DNA of 9,986 nt from Chloroflexia bacterium. Lineage in GTDB: Bacteria > Chloroflexota > Chloroflexia > QHBQ01 > JADMIH01. The position numbers and the translations under genes were made by a program. The notes under the pieces were generated by a model. It was not told the DNA's origin and searched no databases. It saw only the letters and a list, made by a program, of their open reading frames with translations. Below, in pieces: positions 1 to 7,055 of the stretch. The first letter of the stretch is position 1; each line of letters begins with the position of its first letter. The DNA is taken from the NCBI GenBank assembly GCA_025927935.1, contig JAICKM010000203.1, positions 1 through 9,986 of the forward strand. Direction: 5' to 3'.

Positions 1-28
1 CATGCCGCTGCTGGACGGCGGCCAGTGA
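1..28 (+). CDS. 3' end of an unidentified upstream gene (partial)
   Basis: The first 28 bases can be read in one frame as the end of a protein (last residues PLLDGGQ) with a TGA stop at 26-28, 15 nt before the iolB start. The short gap would fit an operon with iolB, so the missing gene may be another inositol-catabolism gene. That is inference only: seven residues are too few to identify a family, and the frame could be chance. Confidence 0.3.
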
Positions 29-43
29 AAGGCATATAAGCCC

Positions 44-856
44 ATGAACCCACCCGAACTACGTATGCGTCCCCAGGCTCTCGCCGCCGATGCGGACGGC
101 ATGCTGGTCGAGACCACACCCGCCACCGCGGGCTGGGAATACCTGAGCTTCCAGGTGCGCCGCGTTGTGCCGGGCGCGCCCTGGACCGGCAACACGGGCG
201 ACCAGGAAGCCGCGCTGGTCCTCGTGGGCGGGCGAATCACATTGCGGGCGGGCGATGAGACCTGGGCGATGGGCGAGCGGCGCAACCCGTTTGACGGCTT
301 GCCCTGGAGCGCCTACCTGCCGCCGCGCACGGCCTTCACCATCGACGCCACCGAACCCGCCGATGTGGCCTGGTCCCAGGCCCCCGCCGAGGGCCGTTAT
401 CCGGCCCGCCTGATCCGGCCCGCCGACGTGCGGGTCGAGGATCGCGGCGTGGGGTCCACGGCGCGCACCGTGCGCCACATGCTGCCGCCCGAATTCCCCG
501 CCGAGCGCCTGATCGTGGTCGAAGTGTTCACGCCGGAGGGCCACTGGTCGAGCTACCCGCCGCACAAGCACGACGTGGAAAACCCGCCCCAGGAGAATCT
601 GCTGGAGGAGACATACTATTACCGGATCAACCCGCCGCAGGGCTTCGCGCTCCAGCGCATCTACACCCGTGATGGGCGCTGGGACGTGGCCGTGGTGGCC
701 GAAGACGGCGACCTGGTGCTGGTGCCCGAAGGCTACCACCCGGTCAGCGCCGCCGCCGGGTACACCTGCTACTACCTGAACGCACAGGCCGGTCCGTCGC
801 GCGCCTGGCTCACGCAAGACGATCCGCGGCACACCTGGGTCAAGAGCCGGGGCTAG
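44..856 (+). CDS. iolB: 5-deoxy-glucuronate isomerase (IolB)
   Basis: This 270-residue protein has the full length and motifs of the KduI/IolB family. IolB converts 5-deoxy-D-glucuronate to 5-dehydro-2-deoxy-D-gluconate in cytoplasmic myo-inositol breakdown. The fold is a double cupin. The expected metal-binding residues are visible in the second cupin: His174 and His176 in YPPHKHD, Glu188 or Glu189 in LLEETYYYR, and His232 in EGYHP. The first cupin half (about residues 30-125) lacks such a set, as is usual. The Shine-Dalgarno sequence is weak (AAAGG about 12 nt before the ATG), so translation may be coupled to the gene ending at 28. No other iol gene lies to the right, so the rest of the pathway is presumably to the left. 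The last 17 bp overlap the end of the convergent hydrolase gene. Confidence 0.93.
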   Translation: MNPPELRMRPQALAADADGMLVETTPATAGWEYLSFQVRRVVPGAPWTGNTGDQEAALVLVGGRITLRAGDETWAMGERRNPFDGLPWSAYLPPRTAFTIDATEPADVAWSQAPAEGRYPARLIRPADVRVEDRGVGSTARTVRHMLPPEFPAERLIVVEVFTPEGHWSSYPPHKHDVENPPQENLLEETYYYRINPPQGFALQRIYTRDGRWDVAVVAEDGDLVLVPEGYHPVSAAAGYTCYYLNAQAGPSRAWLTQDDPRHTWVKSRG

Positions 857-1556
857 CGCCCTCGTCGCTCAGGCCCAGGTGGGTGGCGAAGAAGGCGAGC
901 GTGCGCTGCCAGGCATCGGCGGCGGCCTCCGGGCGGTAAGATGGGCGTGTGTCGTTGAAGAAGGAATGGCCCGCGCCGGGATAGATCTTCACGTCGTGCG
1001 GGATGTTGTACTGTGCCAGCGTTTGGTCCAGCTTGCGGCCCTGGTTGGCGAAAAAACGGTCGTCCGCGCCATAGCTCGCTGCTATGGGGCAGGCCAGGGC
1101 GACCCGTTCCAGCGGGCGCGGCGCCGCGCCGTAGAAGGCATGGGCCACCGCCACCTGCTTGTTGTGGACGGCCAGGGCCAGCGTGAACGTGCCGCCCATG
1201 CAGAAGCCGATCACGCCGATGCGCTCCGGGTCCACATCAGGGCGCTTGCGCAGGTAGCGCACCGTATTGTCCAGGTCGGTGATGCTGAAGCTGCGCAGCG
1301 GATTGGTCAGCACGCTGAGCATCACACGCACCATGCAGAAGCGGCGGTTGCCGCCGTGGGAAAAGAGATCGACGGCCAGCGCCCGGTAGCCCTGCTCGAC
1401 AAAGCGGTCGGCAATGCTGCGGATATTGTCGTTGAGGCCATAGGCTTCGTGGATCACGATCACGCCAGGCCGCCGGGTCGTGTCGCCCGGCCCATTGAGG
1501 TAACCCTCAATCGCCCCGATCTGCACCGTCGTGCCGCCGCCGCTCGATTCCGCCAT
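840..1556 (-). CDS. Dienelactone hydrolase family alpha/beta hydrolase
   Basis: This 238-residue protein is a probably cytoplasmic alpha/beta hydrolase of the dienelactone hydrolase (DLH) family. The catalytic triad is visible: nucleophile Cys119 in GFCMGG, Asp165 or Asp166 in YGADDRF, and His197 in GAGHSFF. The conserved HEAYGL (residues 36-41) carries the Glu that, in the family, controls the nucleophilic Cys. Family members open lactones such as dienelactone, but many chromosomal members have unknown ester substrates, so the substrate is not assigned. Start: the frame stays open to 1712, but ATG at 1554-1556 has a strong Shine-Dalgarno (GGGGAGGA, 1563-1570) six bases upstream, and homology-like sequence begins just after it. 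Residues 66-92 (SHGGNRRFCMVRVML and onward) form a loop that may shape the pocket. The gene is divergent from 1682-2512. Confidence 0.9.
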   Translation of the reverse strand: MAESSGGGTTVQIGAIEGYLNGPGDTTRRPGVIVIHEAYGLNDNIRSIADRFVEQGYRALAVDLFSHGGNRRFCMVRVMLSVLTNPLRSFSITDLDNTVRYLRKRPDVDPERIGVIGFCMGGTFTLALAVHNKQVAVAHAFYGAAPRPLERVALACPIAASYGADDRFFANQGRKLDQTLAQYNIPHDVKIYPGAGHSFFNDTRPSYRPEAAADAWQRTLAFFATHLGLSDEGASPGS

Positions 1557-1608
1557 AGCCGGTCCTCCCCGCGTATGCTCATAGCATCGTGGCCGCCGAA
1601 GTATGCTT

Positions 1609-1637
1609 ATTGTAGCACAGCAGCGGGCGAATGTGAT
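1609..1637 (-). promoter_or_regulatory. Extended -10 promoter for the DLH-family gene
   Basis: On the minus strand TGCTACAAT (1609-1617) is an extended -10 element with -10 box TACAAT at 1609-1614. A weak -35, ATCACA (1632-1637), lies 17 bp upstream and matches four of six consensus bases. Transcription would start about 45 bases before the ATG at 1556. The -35 overlaps the -10 of the oppositely directed promoter. Confidence 0.42.
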
Positions 1638-1642
1638 ATGAT
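1634..1642 (+). promoter_or_regulatory. Extended -10 promoter for the membrane-protein gene
   Basis: TGATATGAT is an extended -10 element (TG at 1634-1635, TATGAT at 1637-1642) placed about 40 bases before the ATG at 1682. No good -35 lies at the right distance, which is tolerable for extended -10 promoters. It shares bases with the -35 of the minus-strand promoter. Confidence 0.38.
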
Positions 1643-1681
1643 GAGCGCCGTGACCCGCCACCCCTACGCTGCACAGGATAC

Positions 1682-2512
1682 ATGATGCGACAGACACCGA
1701 TGCGCAGGCCAACGACCCTGCGGGCGCTCCTCTCCAGCCTGGGGCTCCTGCTCGCCGGCCTTGCGCTCTTACTCACCGGGCGGATCGCCCACGCCGACCA
1801 CGGGCCGAAGCCGAGCCAGACCTTCCAGTTTGTCTACCAGACAGCCCAACCGATCCCGATCTGGGGCGGGCAGCTGCTCGATTGCGAGGATCCCGCCTGC
1901 ACCACCAGCACGCCCGTGGACAAGCGGGTGGTCGCCTACTTTCTCTGCTCGACCGAGTCGTGCAACGCGACCAGCCCCACCGGCTACGCGCAATATCAGA
2001 AGCTGGTCATCCGCTTCGCCGACAAGACCCGTGAGAGCGCGCCTTTCACGCACCGCGACAACGGCGATTTCCACAACGAGTTTACCGTGACGGTGCGCGA
2101 GAACGATCTGCTGGTCGCGGAAAACGCTTCGCTTTATGAATTCATCAGCCCCTTCCAACTGCTGCTGTTCTTTCCGGCCCTGTTCTTCACGCTGCTCGTC
2201 GAATTAGCGGTAGCGGCAGTGTATCTAAAAGCAAGGCAGCGGCTCAACAGGCGCACCTTGCTCTGGGTCGTCCTGGCTAACATCCTGTCGGTGCCCGTGG
2301 TCTGGTTCGTGTTGCCCCTGCTGCACCGCAGTTGGGGCCTGGATGCGACAGTCATTATCGTCCTGTCGGAACTGTTTGCGTTCGCCTTTGAAGCCGGGTT
2401 CCTTTACCTGACCAATCGCCAAATTCTGACTGCCCGGCACGTGGTCATCTTAAGCGTGCTGATGAACGCAAGCAGTTTCTTCCTGGGGATTTGCAGTTCG
2501 GGCATCGCTTGA
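1682..2512 (+). CDS. Exported four-helix membrane protein of unknown function
   Basis: The function is not recognised. The 276-residue protein starts with a basic segment and a hydrophobic stretch (about 13-33) ending in AHA-D, which looks like a signal peptide cleaved near residue 38. Residues 39-155 would form an extracytoplasmic, probably beta-rich domain. It has two matched cysteine pairs, CEDPAC (68, 73) and CSTESC (89, 94), which could form disulfides. Four hydrophobic segments follow (about 158-182, 192-213, 221-245, 251-270). The layout recalls uncharacterised exported proteins of Chloroflexota, but that is from memory. The Shine-Dalgarno AGGA (1675-1678) is only 3 nt from the first ATG and 6 nt from the second at 1685, so residue 2 may be the true start. 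The gene is monocistronic, with its own promoter and terminator. Confidence 0.8.
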   Translation: MMRQTPMRRPTTLRALLSSLGLLLAGLALLLTGRIAHADHGPKPSQTFQFVYQTAQPIPIWGGQLLDCEDPACTTSTPVDKRVVAYFLCSTESCNATSPTGYAQYQKLVIRFADKTRESAPFTHRDNGDFHNEFTVTVRENDLLVAENASLYEFISPFQLLLFFPALFFTLLVELAVAAVYLKARQRLNRRTLLWVVLANILSVPVVWFVLPLLHRSWGLDATVIIVLSELFAFAFEAGFLYLTNRQILTARHVVILSVLMNASSFFLGICSSGIA

Positions 2513-2545
2513 GTCACCCGCGTGCGTTCGGACATGATTGGCACC

Positions 2546-2588
2546 TAACGAAAAGCCGAAACCGGTAGCGCGTTCCGGCTTTTCGTTA
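2546..2588. terminator. Bidirectional intrinsic terminator
   Basis: TAACGAAAAGCCG (2546-2558) and its exact reverse complement (2576-2588) form a perfect 13-bp stem around a 17-nt loop. The GC part of the stem is followed by TTTT on both strands, so it can stop the plus-strand gene ending at 2512 and the minus-strand amidase gene ending at 2686. Confidence 0.82.
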
Positions 2589-2685
2589 TGTGCAGCCCGC
2601 TACCTGCCCGGCGACGGGCGCGCAGCGATGCCCGCGGGCGCGGAAGGAACGCCGGCACGGGCGGCAGAGCGGCTCCCCGCCGTAG

Positions 2686-3336
2686 CTAGCGATTATACCA
2701 GGCGACGAGGCCGTTGAAGAGTTGCTCGGCAATCGCCTGCTGCCGGGTCCCCGTGCCGTCGGCCAGCGCCTGGGCCTCAGCCGGGTTCGACAGGAACACG
2801 GTTTCCGCCAGGCTGGCCGGCGCATTGGTTTTGAGTAACAGCCCGGAGGCGAACTGGGCGATGCCGGACTTCTGAAGCGGGCCGGTGCCGTCGGGGCGGG
2901 TTAGATTGTAGTTGTTCCAGATCGTCTGCGTGAAAGTGCGATCCTTGATCTGCTTGCCGTAGAACGCTTTGAAATAGTCGACGCTGGGATCACTCGCGGC
3001 ATTGAGGTGGATCGAGAGCACGCTGTCCGCTTTGCCGTTATTGCAAATGGTAGCGCGGTCGGTATTGCCCAACGTCTGATCGCCGGTACGGGTCATCACG
3101 ACATTGTACCCCTTGCTACCCAGCAACGCCTGGAGGCGCCCCGCGATGTCGAGAGTGAGATCCTTCTCCTTCAAGCCAAAATAGGTGGCCCCGGCATCGG
3201 TTCCGCCATGACCGGCATCGACGCAGACCGTGTGCGGGATGGTCGTGCCGCCGCCGTGCGCGGCGGCAGCCGTGCCGGCCATAGGGAGTGTCGCAAGCAC
3301 GAGTGTCATAACCAGGAAAGTTAAGATCCGGCTCAT
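2686..3336 (-). CDS. Secreted N-acetylmuramoyl-L-alanine amidase (Amidase_3)
   Basis: This 216-residue zinc amidase would cut the bond between N-acetylmuramic acid and L-alanine in peptidoglycan, acting outside the membrane. A signal peptide covers about residues 1-26 (hydrophobic core 4-20, AAAA before the mature part). The catalytic domain spans about 35-214. The Amidase_3 residues are all present: zinc ligands His43 (DAGHGG), Glu57 (LKEKDL) and His110 (SIHLNA), and catalytic Glu178 (LAETVFLSNP). It is close to a bare catalytic domain, with no SPOR, AMIN or LysM wall-binding domain. Start: the frame is open to 3432, but the ATG at 3334-3336 has a strong AGGAGGA (3343-3349) six bases upstream and begins a proper signal peptide. 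It may act in wall remodelling, cell separation or recycling, and the sequence does not decide between these. Confidence 0.92.
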   Translation of the reverse strand: MSRILTFLVMTLVLATLPMAGTAAAAHGGGTTIPHTVCVDAGHGGTDAGATYFGLKEKDLTLDIAGRLQALLGSKGYNVVMTRTGDQTLGNTDRATICNNGKADSVLSIHLNAASDPSVDYFKAFYGKQIKDRTFTQTIWNNYNLTRPDGTGPLQKSGIAQFASGLLLKTNAPASLAETVFLSNPAEAQALADGTGTRQQAIAEQLFNGLVAWYNR

Positions 3337-3403
3337 AGCGGTTCCTCCTATCGCGTATGGGATGAGGGCAGTACAGAGGATAGCCAGTAGATCGCTGAGA
3401 AAA

Positions 3404-3432
3404 AGTTTACCCGAAAGAAAGGATGTATGCAA
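3404..3432 (-). promoter_or_regulatory. Promoter for the amidase gene
   Basis: On the minus strand TTGCAT (3427-3432) and TAAACT (3404-3409) are separated by 17 bp, a fair sigma-70-type match. The predicted start lies about 60 bases before the amidase ATG at 3336. Confidence 0.45.
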
Positions 3433-3486
3433 TGCAACCGGCGTAGAACGATCAGGCAGGCAGACCCGCGACCGGCCGGCAGCGGC

Positions 3487-3516
3487 TTGGCAGCAGTTGC
3501 GGGGCTGTGCTACAAT
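3487..3516 (+). promoter_or_regulatory. Promoter for the beta-propeller gene
   Basis: TTGGCA (3487-3492) is followed after 18 bp by TACAAT (3511-3516), with an extended -10 TG at 3508-3509. The predicted start is about 53 bases before the ATG at 3576. The 11-mer TGTGCTACAAT here also occurs exactly at the minus-strand promoter near 1609-1619. Confidence 0.6.
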
Positions 3517-3575
3517 ACCGGCGCGGCTACCGGCTTACCCACTCTTTACTCACCGCTGATTCACGGAGGTATGGG

Positions 3576-5462
3576 ATGATACCAGGAGGGCGCGCTCGCG
3601 GCTGGACGCTGATCGGGCTGTGTATTTTAGTGCTGGCGCCATTCGCAGGATGGAGCCGGGCGAAGCCGGTCGCGGCCCAGGCGCTCGATCTCGGCGCGGA
3701 GATCTTCTCCTATGGCGCCGATCAGATCCCCGACCCCAACAGCCCCGATAATCGCGTGCGTAACTTCTACTTGCGCACGGTCGCGGGGGGCGACGACAAG
3801 CAGATCACCCAGCTAGGGAACGTCTGGTATCAGAACTGGTCGCCGGACGGCACGCAGATCGCGCTGGTCACGGAAGCGCTGACGCTGTACCTGATGAACG
3901 CCGACGGCAGCAACCTGCAACGGCTGGCTGACGGTGTCTACTCAAACCCCTTCTGGTCGCCCGACGGCCGGTTCATCGCCTACCTGGGCGGCGAGGCGTG
4001 GAGCGCCAAGCCCCTGCCACGCGGCGACCTCTGGATCATCCCGCGCGGCGGCGGGGCGGCCTGGAAGGTGCCCGGCGCCACCGACATCCCCAGCCTGCCC
4101 GCGGGCGTGGCCTGGTCGCCCGACGGCACGCACCTCGCGGCGGGCTTCCCCGGCCCCATCTTCGACGTGACTGACCCGGCGGCGGCGCCCGCGCCCCTGC
4201 CCGGCGACGGCGTGAAGATGTGGGTGCTCGGCGGCGCCTGGTCGCCCGACGGCCGCTACCTGGCCGTGAGCGACGGCAACCGCTTCGGCGTGCTAACCCT
4301 GGCGACGGGCCACTTTAACACCGTGCTGACCGCTCGCGGCGCGCCCGGCACGACGAAGAGCGGCGCATCCTGGGCGCCCGGCCCCAAGCGCGTCGTCATC
4401 TCCGTCTCCGGTGCGAGTGGCGAAGCGCACCGCGTCTACAGCGCCGATCTCGACGGTCTGAACCCCAAAGCGATCTGGACCGTGCCCTACACCTTCAACC
4501 CGCGCAACGACGAGATCTCGTCCATCGGCCCGCCCGGCGTCTCGCCCAGCGGCCAGCAGATCCTCATCCGCGTCAGCCGCACCAAAGCCCAGGCCGGCAA
4601 GCTGATCTTCTTGCACTCGACCTGGCTGCTGCAACTGGACGGCAGCAACAACAAGGAGCTGATCCCCGGCAGCTTCAACGCCGTCTGGAAGCCGAAGGTG
4701 CGCTTCGACACCGACTCGGCCTTCTACAACACCTGGAAGCTAAGCGACAACGCGGTGGCCGCGGGCTGGGTCGCCCGGCCCTGGCTGTGGGGACCCAAGC
4801 CGATCCTGAGCACGAAAGAGCCGTGGAGCGACTCGCCGGGCGGCGCGCGCCAGGTCGAGTACTTCGACAAAGGCCGCATGGAGATCGCCAATCCCGCCGC
4901 CCAGCGCCCGGATAAGTATTATGTCACCTCGGGCCTGCTGGCGAAGGAACTCGTCACGGGGCAGATGCAGACCGGCCCCAGCACTTTCACTAACACCGTG
5001 CCCGCGGCGGTCGTCGTGACCGGGGACGCCACCAACAACCCGGCGCCGACCTACGCGACCTTCAACAAGCTGGGCGCGGGCACTGACGCGGGGAAAACCA
5101 CCGACCGCACCGGGCAACACGTCTCCGCCACGCTGGCCGCCGGCGGCGGCACCGCCGACGATCCCGGCCTGGGCGCGGGCGTGACCTACGCGCACTTCGT
5201 CGCCGAGAGCGGGCACAACATCCCCGACGCCTTCTGGGACTGGCTGCAAAAGCAACCCGACTGGGTCAGGCTGATGGGCTACCCGATCAGCGAACCCTAC
5301 TGGGTGCGCGCCACCGTGGCGGGCAAACCCGACCAGCCGGTGCTGGTGCAGATCTTCGAGCGGCGCACGCTCAGCTTCAACTTCCAGAACCCGCCGGAGT
5401 GGCGCGTCGAGTTGGGCAACGTCGGCCAGCAGTACGTAGCCTGGCGCTATCCGGACCAGTAA
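3576..5462 (+). CDS. Secreted WSPDG beta-propeller protein with duplicated C-terminal units
   Basis: The function is not known. The 628-residue protein has a signal peptide (hydrophobic core about 11-25, AQA near 34-36). Residues 40-375 form a TolB/PD40-type beta-propeller: WSPDG occurs four times (88-92, 127-131, 180-184, 222-226), with degenerate blades at WAPGP (266-270) and VSPSG (322-326). The C-terminal 250 residues hold two related units (about 377-462 and 540-624), each with a tryptophan-rich stretch and a YFDKGR- or IFERRT-like motif. Similar units are common in Chloroflexota exported proteins (recalled, not searched). TolB-type propellers often bind proteins or glycans, and no catalytic residues were seen. 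Start: ATG at 3576 has GGAGGT (3565-3570) five bases upstream. An ATG at 3571 is in another frame, and the upstream frame lies inside the promoter. It probably acts at the cell surface. Confidence 0.85.
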   Translation: MIPGGRARGWTLIGLCILVLAPFAGWSRAKPVAAQALDLGAEIFSYGADQIPDPNSPDNRVRNFYLRTVAGGDDKQITQLGNVWYQNWSPDGTQIALVTEALTLYLMNADGSNLQRLADGVYSNPFWSPDGRFIAYLGGEAWSAKPLPRGDLWIIPRGGGAAWKVPGATDIPSLPAGVAWSPDGTHLAAGFPGPIFDVTDPAAAPAPLPGDGVKMWVLGGAWSPDGRYLAVSDGNRFGVLTLATGHFNTVLTARGAPGTTKSGASWAPGPKRVVISVSGASGEAHRVYSADLDGLNPKAIWTVPYTFNPRNDEISSIGPPGVSPSGQQILIRVSRTKAQAGKLIFLHSTWLLQLDGSNNKELIPGSFNAVWKPKVRFDTDSAFYNTWKLSDNAVAAGWVARPWLWGPKPILSTKEPWSDSPGGARQVEYFDKGRMEIANPAAQRPDKYYVTSGLLAKELVTGQMQTGPSTFTNTVPAAVVVTGDATNNPAPTYATFNKLGAGTDAGKTTDRTGQHVSATLAAGGGTADDPGLGAGVTYAHFVAESGHNIPDAFWDWLQKQPDWVRLMGYPISEPYWVRATVAGKPDQPVLVQIFERRTLSFNFQNPPEWRVELGNVGQQYVAWRYPDQ

Positions 5463-5476
5463 CGCCGGGTCATAAA

Positions 5477-5510
5477 AAGCCCCCACGCGGCATGTTCCGC
5501 ATGGGGGCTT
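5477..5510. terminator. Bidirectional intrinsic terminator, stronger on the minus strand
   Basis: A 14-bp stem (5477-5490 with 5497-5510) encloses a 6-nt loop. On the minus strand every position pairs (one U-G wobble) and GGGGGC runs into TTTTT, ending the redox operon that stops at 5527. On the plus strand the wobble becomes a C-A mismatch and the tail is CTTCTTC, so it should end the propeller gene less efficiently. Confidence 0.85.
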
Positions 5511-5526
5511 CTTCGTCTAAACCGGT

Positions 5527-6192
5527 TTACTGTGCTGTTTCGAGGTCCTCTTCATCGGCTTCGGACTCATCCTCCTCGTCGAGGAGGGCCGCCTGGCGGG
5601 CATGCCGCCAGTTGTCCAGGCCGAAGACGGTCGGCACCAGGAACAGGTGGATCGACATCAGCAGGAAGACCGTGTCCCGCAGGATGCTGCCCACGCCGAC
5701 CGGCTCGTTCATAAACGCGTTGAACGGCGGGAAGGCTTTGAGGATCGCCTGACCGACGGGGGTATCCTGGGCGCCGGCAAAGCAGCCGCAATCGGGCGAC
5801 AGGCCGCGCGACGCCGCCTGGATCATGGCGATCAAGAAGATGATGTTGAGCGCGCCCGACAGGACCGCCATCGGCCGCATGAACAGGCCCAGCAGCAGGA
5901 ACAGGCCCAGCCCCATCTCCAGCGGCGGCAGGCCCACGGCCATCGCATCCACCATTAGCTTCGGTAGGGGCATCTCGTAGCTGTTAATACTCGCAGCCAT
6001 GCTTTCCGGGATGCCCAGCTTGACCAGCCCGGCCAGGAAAAAGATCACACCGAGCACCAGGCGCGAGATCAGCGTCAGGTAGGGATTGGTCAGCAAGCCG
6101 CCCAATCCGGCGCCCGTGCGGGGCGCGGCATCAGCCACTAGCCGCCCATCGCCGTTCGGTAGGCTGCGCTCGGCGTCCACCCGCCCGGCCAT
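5527..6192 (-). CDS. MauE/DoxX-like integral membrane protein with a CGC redox motif
   Basis: This 221-residue protein looks like the MauE branch of the DoxX-like membrane family. Four hydrophobic helices are visible (about 38-60, 85-104, 107-127, 166-190). The motif DCGCF (Cys135, Cys137) lies after helix 3, which is outside if the N-terminus is cytoplasmic. MauE proteins act with thioredoxin-like MauD in methylamine dehydrogenase maturation and are thought to handle disulfides. No mau structural gene is visible here, so a general thiol-redox role with the neighbouring TlpA-like protein is more likely (inference). The tail after helix 4 is strikingly acidic: 11 of residues 205-218 are Asp or Glu. 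The ATG lies two bases after the stop of the upstream gene, which implies translational coupling. It is the last gene of the operon. Confidence 0.85.
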   Translation of the reverse strand: MAGRVDAERSLPNGDGRLVADAAPRTGAGLGGLLTNPYLTLISRLVLGVIFFLAGLVKLGIPESMAASINSYEMPLPKLMVDAMAVGLPPLEMGLGLFLLLGLFMRPMAVLSGALNIIFLIAMIQAASRGLSPDCGCFAGAQDTPVGQAILKAFPPFNAFMNEPVGVGSILRDTVFLLMSIHLFLVPTVFGLDNWRHARQAALLDEEDESEADEEDLETAQ

Positions 6193-6194
6193 GA

Positions 6195-7019
6195 CTACTG
6201 CCCTGCTTTCAGCGCCGTGTCCAGCAGCGCGGAGACGGATTCCACGCTGATGTCGGAGTCGGGCATAGCGTTAATCTTGCCGGTGGCGTCGATAACGTAG
6301 ACTGTCGGGAAGTACTGCACGGCATACGTATTGGACACCGAGTAGTCCTTGTCGAACATCAGCGGATACTGCGTGCCGTAGGTATCGCGGAACCACTTGA
6401 GATCATCTATCGTCGCCGCGCTGGTGTGGTCGTGCCCATAGGGACTCGCGTTCACACCGAGGAACTGCACGTTCTTGTCCTTGTAGGCGTCGGAAACCTG
6501 GTTGAAGATCTTCGAGTCTTCCTGGCAGTGCGGGCACCAGGTCGCCAGGAACTCCAGCAACACGACTTTGCCCTTGAACTGGCTCAGCGAATAGTTCTGC
6601 CCATCGGCGGCAGGCAAGCTGAAATCGGGCGCGGACGCGCCCACGGGGACCGGCGTTGCATTGCGCGGAATCTGGGCCGCCGGGCTGGTGCCGCCGGGCG
6701 TGGTGGTCGGCGCCTTATTCGCGGTCAGTACCGCGATCACCAGGATCGCCACGCCGACCACGCCGGCCAACATCATGGCGATATCGAGGCTACTGAACCG
6801 GAACCCGCCCTTGCGCTTGGCGTTGCGGCGCGCGGCGCCCCGCCCCACGGCGCTCGGTCGATTGGGTGTGACGGTGACTTTGCCGGCGCGGGCCGCGCCC
6901 GGCTTGGCGCCCGGTGCCGCGGTGGGCCGCCCATTGGGCACGACGGCCTTGTTACCCGCAGTTCGATTGGTAACACCCACGGGCTGACCGGCGGGCTTGC
7001 CGGTCGGTTCCTTATTCAT
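6195..7019 (-). CDS. TlpA/ResA-like membrane-anchored thioredoxin
   Basis: This 274-residue protein has a long basic Pro/Ala/Gly-rich N-terminal tail (1-72), one transmembrane helix (about 78-100), a linker, and an AhpC/TSA-redoxin type thioredoxin domain (about 125-272). The active site is WCPHC (Cys162, Cys165) after FLAT. The cis-proline is Pro238 in YFPTVYVID. TlpA/ResA proteins usually reduce cysteine pairs outside the membrane, for example in cytochrome c or copper-centre maturation. The target here is unknown. Start: ATG at 7017-7019 has AGAGGA about 8 nt upstream. An ATG at 7041-7043 would add eight residues but has a poorer ribosome site. It lies 36 nt after the DUF3105 gene and 2 nt before the MauE-like gene. 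The basic tail should be cytoplasmic and the thioredoxin domain outside. Confidence 0.9.
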   Translation of the reverse strand: MNKEPTGKPAGQPVGVTNRTAGNKAVVPNGRPTAAPGAKPGAARAGKVTVTPNRPSAVGRGAARRNAKRKGGFRFSSLDIAMMLAGVVGVAILVIAVLTANKAPTTTPGGTSPAAQIPRNATPVPVGASAPDFSLPAADGQNYSLSQFKGKVVLLEFLATWCPHCQEDSKIFNQVSDAYKDKNVQFLGVNASPYGHDHTSAATIDDLKWFRDTYGTQYPLMFDKDYSVSNTYAVQYFPTVYVIDATGKINAMPDSDISVESVSALLDTALKAGQ

Positions 7020-7055
7020 GTCCTGCTTCCTCTCTCCAGCCAATGGTGCGGGGGC

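Noticed and set aside
59..832. A minus-strand open frame of 257 codons opposite iolB
   Set aside because: It mirrors iolB almost exactly and has no domain-like sequence or plausible ribosome site.
1557..1712. N-terminal extension of the DLH-family protein
   Set aside because: It would run through both divergent promoters and has unlike-family sequence. The ATG at 1556 has the strong ribosome site.
2586..2825. A small minus-strand frame with a CRPC and a further Cys, resembling a zinc ribbon
   Set aside because: Most of it lies over the amidase gene in another frame, and the Cys spacing does not make a complete zinc-binding set.
4740..5486. A minus-strand open frame opposite the end of the propeller gene
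   Set aside because: It begins inside the terminator region and its composition matches a shadow of the real plus-strand gene.
5527..7019. A methylamine utilisation (mau) cluster
   Set aside because: Only MauE-like and thioredoxin-like proteins are present. No methylamine dehydrogenase subunit or other mau gene is visible in the window.
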